27,631 nucleotides of DNA. It comes from a virus. Shown here piece by piece: positions 7,196 through 14,597 of this stretch (its first letter is position 1; every line of letters starts with the position of its first letter). A program made the position numbers and the translations under genes. The DNA is taken from positions 1 through 27,631 of the IMG/VR virus record IMGVR_UViG_3300042691_049632, one strand, 5' to 3'. The notes beneath the pieces were generated by a model. It was given only the letters and a program-made list of their open reading frames with translations. It was not told the DNA's origin and did no database searches.

Positions 7196-9096
7196 CCGAA
7201 GTGTTCTACCGGTTCCGCGCCCTGCGTGATGCTGATCAGCCAGCAGACGACGGCACCCTGGACATGGTCGCCAGCACCGCCGACCCCGTAGACTTCGGCG
7301 GCTACCGCGAAGAACTGCTGCACGACAACGGCTGCGTCGATATGTCGGCCGCCCGCGCCCTGCTGCTCAACCACGATGCCGACCAGATCATCGGCACCCT
7401 GCGCGACTGCGCCGTCGACGGCAAGGCGCTGACCAATCAGGCGCGCCTGCTGCCGGACGCGCGGCTGTCGACCGGGCCGACTGTCCGCGACGCGGTCAAG
7501 TCCGGCGCCCTGCGCGGCGTCTCGATCGGCTACACCTACAGCCGGGACGATGCCGCCTACGACGAAGAGACCCGCACCATCACGGTGCGCAAATGGCGCC
7601 TGCTCGAAGTCAGCCTCACCCCCATTCCGCGCGATGCCGCTGCCGGCGTCCGCTCGCTCCCGTCCTGGATTTCCAAACCCGCCGCACCTGCGGCTCATTC
7701 CCCGGAGGCTCGCATGAGCGACCCCATCAAGCCCACCCCGCAGGGCACCCCGGCCGCGGCTTCTCCCACCATCACGGCCCCCGCCGGCGACGAAACCGCC
7801 CGCGCCCGCGAGCTCGCCGACGCACGCACGCGCGCCGAACGCGCCGAGCTGAACCTCAAGCTGCGCACCCTCGCCGACGAACATGGCGTCGAAATCAAGG
7901 GCATGGACCTCGGCACTTTCGCCACCGAAGCCGATGGCCTGCGCGCCCTGCTCGCCAGGAAGGGCACCGACGAGGCGACCAACGTCGAACAGCCCGCCAT
8001 CCGCCTCACCTCCGATGCCCGCGACAAGGCCCAGCGCGCCGCCGTCGACTCCCTGGTCGCCGCGCACTTCGCCGATGAGAAGGTCGACCACGCTGAACGC
8101 GGCTTCTCGGTGCTCGACATCGCCCGGCGCTTCGCCCAGCGCATGGGCCTGAACGTCAGCGACTGGAACCGCTTCGATGTCGCGCAGTTCATCCTCGGCA
8201 AGCAGGTGCCCGGCGCGCGATCCGCGAACGCTTCGCTCGGCATGTTCAACACCGTCGTCCTCGGCAACTTCATGGACAAGTCGGTGATGAACGGCTTCAA
8301 CAACTTCGCCAAGAACATGACCTGGTCGAAGTGGACGCGCAAGAAGTCGGTAAACGACTTCAAGCAGTTCGGCATCGGCGCGCTCGACACCGGCAACCTG
8401 GTCTCGACCGCGGAAGGCCTCGCCCTGCCCGAACTCAACAAGGTCGAAGGCAGCTATACTGGCACGCTCGGCCTGTTCGGCGCCACGGTCTCGCTCACCT
8501 TCCAGGCCCTGGTCAGCGATGACCTCGGTGAGTTCGCCTCGATGCTCGCCCGCGCCGGCGCCATCGCCCAGCGCACCATCGAGATCGAGGTCTACAACGC
8601 GCTGAACAACGGCACCTTCACCAACAACACCACCTCCGGCATCGCCGGCCTGGCCACCGCTGGTGATCTCGATGAGCTGCGCGCCGCCTTCGACCTGAAA
8701 ACCGGCCCCGGCGGCCAGGTCCTCGGCAATACGCCGAAGTACCTGCTGGTCCCGTCCTGCCTGCGCACGAAGGCCCTGCAGCTGACCACGCAGGTCCAGG
8801 CCTTCCCCACCGCTACCAACATCAATACCGATCTGGAATCGGTGGTCACGCCGTTCCTCACCCAGGCCGGCACGCCCAGCCAATCCACCGTCTACCTGAC
8901 GGGTGACCCGGCCCTGGTCGACACCGTGATCGCGGCATTCCTCACCGGCATGGAAACCCCGCAGCTCGCGGAATACGACGCCGGCGCCGTCGCCGCGCGC
9001 AAGTGGAAGATCCTCCAGGCCTTCGTGGCCGTCCTCGCCTCCACCACGGTGGGCGGCACGGTCTTCATCCCCGGCATCCAGCAGGGCACGAACTGA
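7192..9096 (+). CDS. Prohead protease-major capsid protein fusion
   Basis: Encodes 634 aa. Residues 1-150 match the HK97-type prohead protease (peptidase S78): LLLNHDAD with H61, RGVSIGYTY with S111, and LLEVSLTPIP with E139, the last matching the family's 'E-x-S-x-x-x-x-P' block. Residues 175-250 are charged and helical (RARELADARTRAERAELNL), like a scaffold or delta domain that is cleaved away. From about residue 330 the sequence reads as an HK97-fold capsid subunit: N-arm, RTIEIEVYNAL spine helix, LLVPSCLRTKAL, and a C-terminal beta-rich segment. The protease would release the capsid domain in cis or trans. An in-frame ATG at 7714 (residue 175) has an excellent SD and may give a second, protease-free product. 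Which capsid family the C-terminal half belongs to is less certain than the fold. Confidence 0.88.
   Translation: MTEVFYRFRALRDADQPADDGTLDMVASTADPVDFGGYREELLHDNGCVDMSAARALLLNHDADQIIGTLRDCAVDGKALTNQARLLPDARLSTGPTVRDAVKSGALRGVSIGYTYSRDDAAYDEETRTITVRKWRLLEVSLTPIPRDAAAGVRSLPSWISKPAAPAAHSPEARMSDPIKPTPQGTPAAASPTITAPAGDETARARELADARTRAERAELNLKLRTLADEHGVEIKGMDLGTFATEADGLRALLARKGTDEATNVEQPAIRLTSDARDKAQRAAVDSLVAAHFADEKVDHAERGFSVLDIARRFAQRMGLNVSDWNRFDVAQFILGKQVPGARSANASLGMFNTVVLGNFMDKSVMNGFNNFAKNMTWSKWTRKKSVNDFKQFGIGALDTGNLVSTAEGLALPELNKVEGSYTGTLGLFGATVSLTFQALVSDDLGEFASMLARAGAIAQRTIEIEVYNALNNGTFTNNTTSGIAGLATAGDLDELRAAFDLKTGPGGQVLGNTPKYLLVPSCLRTKALQLTTQVQAFPTATNINTDLESVVTPFLTQAGTPSQSTVYLTGDPALVDTVIAAFLTGMETPQLAEYDAGAVAARKWKILQAFVAVLASTTVGGTVFIPGIQQGTN
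7704..7716 (+). promoter_or_regulatory. Internal Shine-Dalgarno and ATG inside the protease-capsid fusion
   Basis: GGAGG at 7704-7708 lies 5 bases before an ATG at 7714-7716 that is in frame with the 634-residue protein. It is one of the best SD-start pairs in the window. It falls exactly at the junction between the protease domain and the helical scaffold-like region. Translation from it would give a 460-residue scaffold-capsid protein without the protease, like lambda Nu3 made from inside C. Confidence 0.6.
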
Positions 9097-9102
9097 TCAG
9101 AC

Positions 9103-9133
9103 GGCGGGCGCGCGGACACCACGCGCGCCCGCC
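9103..9133 (+). terminator. GC-rich hairpin after the capsid gene
   Basis: A perfect 12-bp stem, GGCGGGCGCGCG (9103-9114) with CGCGCGCCCGCC (9122-9133), closes on a 7-base loop. It begins 6 bases after the capsid stop codon. Only a weak T run follows (GATCGTTTCCC), so it may attenuate transcription or protect the 3' end of the capsid message rather than stop all transcription. Confidence 0.5.
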
Positions 9134-9184
9134 TGATCGTTTCCCGAACCATCCCCACCCCATCCCTCCCGCACGAAAGAAGCC

Positions 9185-9535
9185 ATGCCCACCACCTCTC
9201 ACGACTGGGACGACACGATCACGTTCGCCGCCCCGACCGGCGGCACCACCGCCGGTGTCCTCGTCGGCCTCTCGGCCAGCAAGGCCATCGTCCTGCCACT
9301 CCAGACCAAGACCTCGGGCCAGACCTGCGTCGGCAAGATCCGCGGCCTGGTCAAGGGCGTCACCAAGGTCTCGACCGCAGCCTTCGAGGGCGGCGATCCG
9401 CTGTTCATCACCAGCGCCCTGGTCGCCGCCGCGCAGTCCGCGGCCGGCATCGTCAACGCCTGGGCCGCCGCCCCGGCGGTGTCGACCGCCGTGACCTGCG
9501 ACGTGATCCTGACCCCGCCGATCAACACCGTCTGA
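9185..9535 (+). CDS. Putative capsid decoration protein
   Basis: Encodes 116 aa; a GAAAGA sequence lies just upstream of the ATG. The protein is small, Gly/Ala/Thr-rich and apparently all-beta. Its features resemble DUF2190-like or gpD-like decoration proteins that sit on the capsid lattice: a TSGQTCVGKIRGLVKGVTKV strand region, FEGGDPLFIT, and a final TCDVILTPPINTV. The position directly after the capsid gene is the usual one. The gene is bracketed by two strong GC-rich hairpins (9103-9133 and 9551-9589), which suggests its expression level is set separately from its neighbours. Confidence 0.6.
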   Translation: MPTTSHDWDDTITFAAPTGGTTAGVLVGLSASKAIVLPLQTKTSGQTCVGKIRGLVKGVTKVSTAAFEGGDPLFITSALVAAAQSAAGIVNAWAAAPAVSTAVTCDVILTPPINTV

Positions 9536-9550
9536 TCCGGCTGAGAGCCC

Positions 9551-9589
9551 CCCGCCGCCGTCCGCGCCACGAGTGCGGACGGCGGCGGG
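9551..9589 (+). terminator. GC-rich hairpin after the decoration gene
   Basis: A perfect 15-bp stem, CCCGCCGCCGTCCGC (9551-9565) with GCGGACGGCGGCGGG (9575-9589), closes on a 9-base loop. It starts 15 bases after the decoration stop codon. No T-tract follows, so it is better read as an attenuator or mRNA-stabilising structure than as a full terminator. Confidence 0.5.
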
Positions 9590-9634
9590 TGACTGCTCGC
9601 CGTCGACGCGCTCACCCCTCGTTCCCCGAGTCCC

Positions 9635-10600
9635 ATGTCCAAAGCAGGTGAAACCGGACGCTTCGCCGCCTACCTGTACGCAGGTACGGTCGCGCAGTCG
9701 TTTGCCAGCGCTGCCGCATTCACCGCGGCCGGCTGGACGCTCACCTACCTGCTCGGCGGCGCCGTCGCCGCGCTCGGCACCTTCACCTGCGCCGCGGTCG
9801 CCGGCGTGGCTGGGCTGCATGTCTTCACGTTCACCCACCAAGGCGGCGAGGAGACGATCGCGATCGTCCCGCCGTCCGCGACCGCGTTCGCGTCCCCCAA
9901 CCTCTTCGCCGGCGAAGCGGAATCCTTCGACCTCGACGCCCTGGCCGCCCTGCTCACCGCCTCCAGCGGCACGCCGGTCGCCAACAGCCGCGCTGTGCAG
10001 ACCGACTTCGAGGTCACCGAAGGCGACAGCTTCCTCCGCGAGCTGACCATCCCCGCCACGGCGCTGTCGGACTTCGGCTTCAGCGATCTCACCGGCACCT
10101 GGACCGCCAGCGCCAGCGTCCGCCTGCCCACCGACACCTCGACCACGCAGCCGCCACCCGGCGGCGCCGCGATCACCGCGGTGATCAGCGACACCACGAA
10201 TCGCAAGGTCACCATCTCGTGGCCCGCCTATCCCTCGACGATGGCCCTCGCCGCCGCCGACCTCCAGTCCGGATCCAAGGCCTTCAACTACGACGTGCAA
10301 CTGCGCACGACCAAGCTGTTCGCGATCACCGCCGTGGCCACCGGCACCGGCGGCTCCTTCACCATCGCCGGCGACCAGCGGAAGTTCTTCCGCGTCGGCG
10401 ATGCGCTGACCATCACCGGCAGCACGAACAACAACGCCCAGACCAAGACCATCGCCGGCCTCGCCTTCACCGGCGGCAATACCGTGATCACCATCACGGA
10501 AACGGTTGGCGCAGTCGCTGACGGATCGATCAACCGCGACCTCACCATCACCGGCGCCCGCGGACGTCTGACCGTGCGCCGGCAGGAAGACCGCACGTGA
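9635..10600 (+). CDS. BppU-like structural protein with an inserted beta domain
   Basis: Encodes 321 aa with a weak SD. Residues 1-115 are Ala/Gly-rich with no recognised family. From residue 121, TDFEVTEGDSFLRELTIPA begins an Ig-like domain of the kind found in baseplate upper proteins (BppU N-terminal type). It runs to YDVQLRTTKL near residue 228 and resumes as ARGRLTVRRQ at the C-terminus. Between these, residues of about 229-300 look like a separate small beta domain (GGSFTIAGDQRKFF, DALTITGSTNNNAQ, GNTVITITE) inserted before the last strand. It is probably a virion surface or tail-adsorption protein. Its stop overlaps the next start (GTGA). Confidence 0.45.
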   Translation: MSKAGETGRFAAYLYAGTVAQSFASAAAFTAAGWTLTYLLGGAVAALGTFTCAAVAGVAGLHVFTFTHQGGEETIAIVPPSATAFASPNLFAGEAESFDLDALAALLTASSGTPVANSRAVQTDFEVTEGDSFLRELTIPATALSDFGFSDLTGTWTASASVRLPTDTSTTQPPPGGAAITAVISDTTNRKVTISWPAYPSTMALAAADLQSGSKAFNYDVQLRTTKLFAITAVATGTGGSFTIAGDQRKFFRVGDALTITGSTNNNAQTKTIAGLAFTGGNTVITITETVGAVADGSINRDLTITGARGRLTVRRQEDRT

Positions 10601-10956
10601 CCGCCCTCGTCGGTACCGATGTGATCACGCCCCCGCGCGCCGCGTGGCTCAACGCCGTGATCGATGCGGCCACCGCCGCCGCGGTCGCCGCCGCCACCGC
10701 CAGCATCCAGCGCAGCCTCGGGTACCGTATCCTCCACGCGCAGCAGTCCACCGACCTGGTCGCCGCCGGCATCGCCACGCTCGACCACGGCCAGCTCAAC
10801 GCCAACCAGGTCCCCGAGGACCTTGGCGCCGCGCAGTCACCCGCCGCCCTGCCCACCGACGACGCGCTCAAGCTCCTCATCGCCCGCCTCGCTGCCGCCG
10901 GCCTCGATCGCGAGCTCGGTGACGACCTCCTCCTCCACGCAAAGGACTACCTGTGA
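10597..10956 (+). CDS. Hypothetical protein, 119 aa, Ala-rich
   Basis: The GTG start overlaps the previous stop, and AGGAAGA lies about 9 bases upstream. The N-terminus (VGTDVITPPRAAWLNAVIDA) leads into an Ala-rich helix (about residues 20-40). The C-terminal part is helical and acidic (DDALKLLIARLAAAGLDREL). No Cys or membrane segment is present. Family not recognised. The neighbours are structural, so a small virion or chaperone role is possible. Confidence 0.6.
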   Translation: MTALVGTDVITPPRAAWLNAVIDAATAAAVAAATASIQRSLGYRILHAQQSTDLVAAGIATLDHGQLNANQVPEDLGAAQSPAALPTDDALKLLIARLAAAGLDRELGDDLLLHAKDYL

Positions 10957-11597
10957 ACATCGACACCAACGTCTCGCCCCTCGGCCAGACCTACGCCGGC
11001 GACGGCGTGACCGCCCGCAGCACCACGCTCGGCTCCCTGGCCGTCGCCCAGGCCGAGGCGCCGAACACCGACCGCGCCCGCGCCGGCCGGCGGTTCCACG
11101 GCGGCTGCGGCATCATCGCCAATGCCATCGCGCCGGTGCAGGCGATCCCCACAACCACAGCGACCCTCGCGCTCTACAACGCCAACGACACCCTGGCGCT
11201 GGCCATCGATCGCCTGGCGATCTGGCTGGCCTCGGGCACCGCGGCCGCCGGCCTCACCCTGCTGGCCTGCGTCAGCCCGGCCAAGGTCGCCACCCCGGTG
11301 ACCGCCAATGCCACGGGCTACAGCTCAGGCCCGACCCGCGCCGGCGGCCCGTCCTCGGGCGCCTTCTGGGGCACGGCGGTGACGCTGCCCGCCGGCGCGG
11401 TGTGGGTGCCGATCCTGTCGAACTTCCAGCTCGCCGCCGCCAACGTCGGCCAGGGCGACCAGGCCGCCAACCTGTTCGGCTCGCTGATCGTGCCACCCGG
11501 CTACGCCCTCGGCCTGGCCGTGCTCAGCGGCGTCGGCACCAGCCCGCTCTACGCCATCGGCGCCGAGTGGGATGAACTGGCCCTGCCCTCCACCTGA
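10953..11597 (+). CDS. Hypothetical structural protein, 214 aa
   Basis: The GTG start overlaps the previous stop (GTGA). The protein is low in charge and rich in Ala, Gly, Thr and Val, with many short beta-strand-like runs (TTTATLALYNAND, WGTAVTLPAGAVWVPILSNF). This is typical of phage virion beta-sandwich proteins. It has no signal peptide or clear membrane helix. The family is not recognised; its place in the cassette between capsid and neck genes suggests a virion surface component. Confidence 0.55.
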   Translation: MNIDTNVSPLGQTYAGDGVTARSTTLGSLAVAQAEAPNTDRARAGRRFHGGCGIIANAIAPVQAIPTTTATLALYNANDTLALAIDRLAIWLASGTAAAGLTLLACVSPAKVATPVTANATGYSSGPTRAGGPSSGAFWGTAVTLPAGAVWVPILSNFQLAAANVGQGDQAANLFGSLIVPPGYALGLAVLSGVGTSPLYAIGAEWDELALPST

Positions 11598-11602
11598 TCG
11601 CC

Positions 11603-11965
11603 ATGCCAATCTCCGACGACACCGATCGCCACATCGCACCGGATGGCAGCACGCATGACCTGCTGCGCCAGATGGTGCGCAACGGCGCCGACATGGCGCG
11701 CGACCTCGGCGAGATCAAGGCGCGCCTCTGCGGCGGCGAACAGCGCTTCGACGATCACGCGCGCCGCATGGGCGACGTCGAAGCCGCGGTCAAGGTCGCC
11801 ACCGCGCACGGCATCGAGCAGGCCCAGACCATCGTCCTGCTCCAGGACCGCGTCAGCACGCTCAAGGCCATCGTCTACGGCGCCGTCGCCACCGTCCTGC
11901 TCGGCGTGCTCGGCACCGCCGGCGCCGCGCTGCTCATCGTCATCAAGATGGGCGGCAAGCCGTGA
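11603..11965 (+). CDS. XhlA-like coiled-coil membrane protein
   Basis: Encodes 120 aa. Residues 15-85 are charged and heptad-like (LLRQMVRNGADMARDLGEIKA; later VLLQDRVSTLKAI). One hydrophobic segment follows at about 90-115 (VYGAVATVLLGVLGTAGAALLIV) with a short basic tail (KMGGKP). This layout, an N-terminal coiled coil and a single C-terminal membrane helix, is that of the haemolysin XhlA family, which includes phage proteins thought to help holins or endolysins at the membrane. The match is architectural rather than at motif level. It is coupled to the lipoprotein gene by a GTGA overlap. Confidence 0.5.
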   Translation: MPISDDTDRHIAPDGSTHDLLRQMVRNGADMARDLGEIKARLCGGEQRFDDHARRMGDVEAAVKVATAHGIEQAQTIVLLQDRVSTLKAIVYGAVATVLLGVLGTAGAALLIVIKMGGKP

Positions 11966-12675
11966 ACCGCACCGCAGCCGCCGACCAACGACAGCACCCG
12001 CCCGCTCTTGGGTTCCTGGCCCTGGTGGGGCTGGCGGTGCTGCTGTCGTTGGTCGGCGGCTGCACGCGAGAAACCGCGAAGGCGGCGAAGCAGGCCGACC
12101 AGGCCGTCGCCGCGATCGCGATCAAGGCTGACACCGCCCGCGCCGAGATCGCCAAGCCCGAACCGGATCGCACCGTGATCGCTGCTGCCCTCGATGACGT
12201 GGCCGTCCTGTCCGGCGCCGCGCGCACCAGCCTCGCGCCCACGGTGCGCCTGCTCGAGGCCGAATCGTGGACTGGCAGCACCACGCCCGACACCACGCCC
12301 GCCGATGCGTTCCAGCATCCGCCGGCCTTCGCGCAACGCGCCGCGATCCAGGCCGGGCGCGCCGGCTTGGAGGCCGACCGCGCCGAAGCCATCCACGCCA
12401 CGGTCACCGCGATCGCGCCGGTCGCCGGCGGCCTGGGCTCGCAGGTGCTCGCCGCCCTCGGCGGCGCCAGCGGAGCCGGCGCGATCGCGCTCTGGATTGG
12501 CCGCACCCTGGTCGGCCGCTATCGATCGGCGCTCAAGACCACCGCCCAGCTCGCTGACGACCTCGAAAGCGCGGAAACCGAAGACCAGGTCGACGCGGCC
12601 AAAACCAAGGCGCTGGCCGCCCAGCTCGCCGCCGGCAACCGCCCGCTCGTGCAGGCCGTCCGCGGCAAAGCCTGA
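11962..12675 (+). CDS. Phage lipoprotein with second membrane segment
   Basis: Encodes 237 aa from a GTG overlapping the previous stop. After a basic N-terminus, a hydrophobic stretch ends in a lipobox, SLVGGC, with the Cys near residue 34; this predicts signal peptidase II processing and lipid anchoring. An Ala-rich helical region follows. A second hydrophobic, Gly/Ala-rich segment (about residues 153-180) precedes a charged helical tail (QLADDLESAETEDQVDAAKT). The pairing with an XhlA-like membrane protein suggests a lysis or envelope function, such as a spanin-like role (inference). No endolysin is adjacent, so this remains open. Confidence 0.5.
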   Translation: MNRTAAADQRQHPPALGFLALVGLAVLLSLVGGCTRETAKAAKQADQAVAAIAIKADTARAEIAKPEPDRTVIAAALDDVAVLSGAARTSLAPTVRLLEAESWTGSTTPDTTPADAFQHPPAFAQRAAIQAGRAGLEADRAEAIHATVTAIAPVAGGLGSQVLAALGGASGAGAIALWIGRTLVGRYRSALKTTAQLADDLESAETEDQVDAAKTKALAAQLAAGNRPLVQAVRGKA

Positions 12676-12708
12676 ACGCTCACCACCCACCGACCCCGAA
12701 AGCCTGCA

Positions 12709-13389
12709 ATGTCCAAAGGCAACACCTTCGAGAACGACTGGCTCAAGCTGGTCTTCAATGGCACCGGCATCGCGAATATCGCCGACAACGCCGCCGCCAG
12801 CCCGCTGACCAACCTGTTCGTGGCGTTGCACACCGCCGACCCCGGCGAAGCCGGCGATCAGACCACCTCGGAAGCCGCCTATACCGGCTATGCCCGCGTC
12901 GCGGTCGCCCGCTCCTCGGGCGGATGGACGGTCACGGGCAACCAGGCGGTGAACGTCGCGACCATCACCTTCCCGAACTGCACCGCCGGCACCTCGACCA
13001 TCACGCACTGGTCGATCGGGGTGGCCACCAGTGGCGCCAGCAAGATCCTGTATTCCGGCCCGATCGCCGGTGCCCAGGTGATCGGGACCGGAAAGGCGTC
13101 GAACGACACCGTGACCCTTCCCGGCCACGGCCTGATCGTCAACGACCAGGTCGCCGTGGTCGCGATCCCCGGCGCGACCCTGCCCGGCGGCCTCACCGAC
13201 GGACAGCTCGTCTTCGTCAAGACGGTCAGCGGCAACGATATCACGCTCAGCACCACGCAGGGCGGCTCCCTGCTCGATATCACCGCCGACGGGGCGCTGG
13301 CGCTGCAGAAGGAAGGGGCGATCACGATCTCGACCACCGTCACCCCACCGACCATCGCGGCCGGCGCTCTGAAGGTCAACGAGGACTGA
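12709..13389 (+). CDS. Gp80-like phage structural protein with domain insertion
   Basis: Encodes 226 aa. The first 120 residues resemble a common family of short phage structural proteins often annotated as tail fibre or Gp80: FENDWLKLVFNGT, NLFVALHTADPGEAG, YTGYARVAV and THWSIGVATSG. Residues of about 124-205 form an extra beta-rich segment (NDTVTLPGHGLIVNDQV, GNDITLSTTQGG) that the usual short form lacks. The canonical ending resumes with ISTTVTPPTIAAGALKV. It is probably part of the virion surface or tail. Its stop abuts the next ATG directly. Confidence 0.6.
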   Translation: MSKGNTFENDWLKLVFNGTGIANIADNAAASPLTNLFVALHTADPGEAGDQTTSEAAYTGYARVAVARSSGGWTVTGNQAVNVATITFPNCTAGTSTITHWSIGVATSGASKILYSGPIAGAQVIGTGKASNDTVTLPGHGLIVNDQVAVVAIPGATLPGGLTDGQLVFVKTVSGNDITLSTTQGGSLLDITADGALALQKEGAITISTTVTPPTIAAGALKVNED

Positions 13390-13827
13390 ATGAGCATCCT
13401 CAAGTACACCACCCCGGCGGCGCTGGGCAGCGAACTGCTCGGAACCGAGCTCAACGGCCTCGGCGCCGGCGTGGAATCGGCGCTCAACACCACGGCGCTG
13501 GACAACACCACCAACCTCAACCAGTTCTGCTCGCTTGAGCTGACCCTGGGTTCGTTCGACCCCGGCGCCAACAAGACGGTCACGCTGCGCGTCTACGCCA
13601 ACGATGGCACGGTGACGCCCGACGGCTCCGGCGGCGCCACGCCGACCGACACGTACGTCGTCGCGGTATCCGCTGGTTCGTCGATCAAGAAGGTGGTCTT
13701 CCCGCAGGTGAAGCTCTACCCGTTCAGCATGCGCTTCACCATCCAGAACGGGTGCAGCAACGCCTTCGCGGCATCTGGCCACTCGATGAAGCCCCGCACC
13801 TACAATGAGCAGACCACCTCGACCTGA
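13390..13827 (+). CDS. Hypothetical structural protein, 145 aa
   Basis: Begins on the base after the previous stop. The N-terminal part (LKYTTPAALGSELLGTELNG) is followed by beta-rich segments (SLELTLGSFDPGANKTVTLR, DTYVVAVSAGSSIKK). This resembles small phage proteins that accompany Gp80-like subunits. No enzyme motif or membrane segment is seen. Probably a virion protein; family not named with confidence. Confidence 0.55.
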   Translation: MSILKYTTPAALGSELLGTELNGLGAGVESALNTTALDNTTNLNQFCSLELTLGSFDPGANKTVTLRVYANDGTVTPDGSGGATPTDTYVVAVSAGSSIKKVVFPQVKLYPFSMRFTIQNGCSNAFAASGHSMKPRTYNEQTTST

Positions 13828-13829
13828 TC

Positions 13830-14597
13830 ATGGTCCGTCGCGCGCACAGCCTGGGCTGCTTCGACAATGCGATCAAACGCATCGAAGGGGACACGTGGCC
13901 GACCTCCGGCGCCGCGACCACCACCAGCACCGGTTTCACCACCACCATGATCGGCGGCACGCACGTCGGCTCGACCGACCTGCCGCCCGGCAGCAAGGCC
14001 ACCGGCTACATCCAGGGCCCTGCCGATACCGGCGACATCCAGTTCCGCGTCGGCGCCGGTGCCACTGAATTCCTGGTCAACAACGAAGACGACAACTGGA
14101 CCAGCCTGTGGCTGCGCTGGGTGCTCACCGGCACCGCGCTCGCCGCTGACGGCACCGCTACCTACCTCTCGAACTTCCAGACCGGCGGCAGCATCATCGC
14201 CCTGCGCGCCTACGTGCGCAATCTCACCCACAATCCCGGCTACAGCCTGTCGGTGCAGGAAACCCTGACCGGTGGTCTGACCGAAGGACTGCAGGACTTC
14301 TCCGGCGTCGGCCAGGGCAGCACGTTCGTCCCCTTCGGCCGCTGGTTCAACCTGGTGCGCCGCGTCAAGCGCAGCACGTCCGGCGGCATGATCGAATGCT
14401 ACGTCAATGGCACCCTGATCGGTCGCCAGGCCAACCTGCCCACCGACGGCGAGCTCGGCGCCAGCGTCCTGCAGTCGCAACGTGATATCTGGCACCCGAC
14501 CCAGGCTGGCACCCAGCTCCAGGTCACCGGCCCGATCTACACCTATGACGGCCCGGGCCCGGATCTGCGCCCGCTCTGGGATCTGCAGGATCTCTGA
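13830..14597 (+). CDS. Tail/adsorption protein, possible lectin-like fold
   Basis: Encodes 255 aa. It is beta-rich with regular aromatic residues (NWTSLWLRWVLTG, GRWFNLVRRVKRS, MIECYVNGTLIG). The pattern of a heparin-lyase-like or concanavalin-like jelly roll is visible in the 'W-x-x-L/V...R...G-x-x-E-x-Y-V-N-G' run, which is typical of beta-sandwich carbohydrate-binding proteins. It could bind host surface glycan. The call is a fold-level inference only. It shares one base with the start of the SGNH-like gene (TGATG), so the two are translationally coupled and may act together. Confidence 0.45.
   Translation: MVRRAHSLGCFDNAIKRIEGDTWPTSGAATTTSTGFTTTMIGGTHVGSTDLPPGSKATGYIQGPADTGDIQFRVGAGATEFLVNNEDDNWTSLWLRWVLTGTALAADGTATYLSNFQTGGSIIALRAYVRNLTHNPGYSLSVQETLTGGLTEGLQDFSGVGQGSTFVPFGRWFNLVRRVKRSTSGGMIECYVNGTLIGRQANLPTDGELGASVLQSQRDIWHPTQAGTQLQVTGPIYTYDGPGPDLRPLWDLQDL

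Noticed and set aside
11875-13782. Long - strand open frame of 635 codons, and similar ones at 1071-2684, 2959-4479, 7030-8883 and 9065-10300
   Set aside because: These are antisense shadows of recognised + strand genes, made open by very high GC at third positions. Their predicted proteins are low-complexity Gly/Ala/Val/Arg sequences without family motifs.
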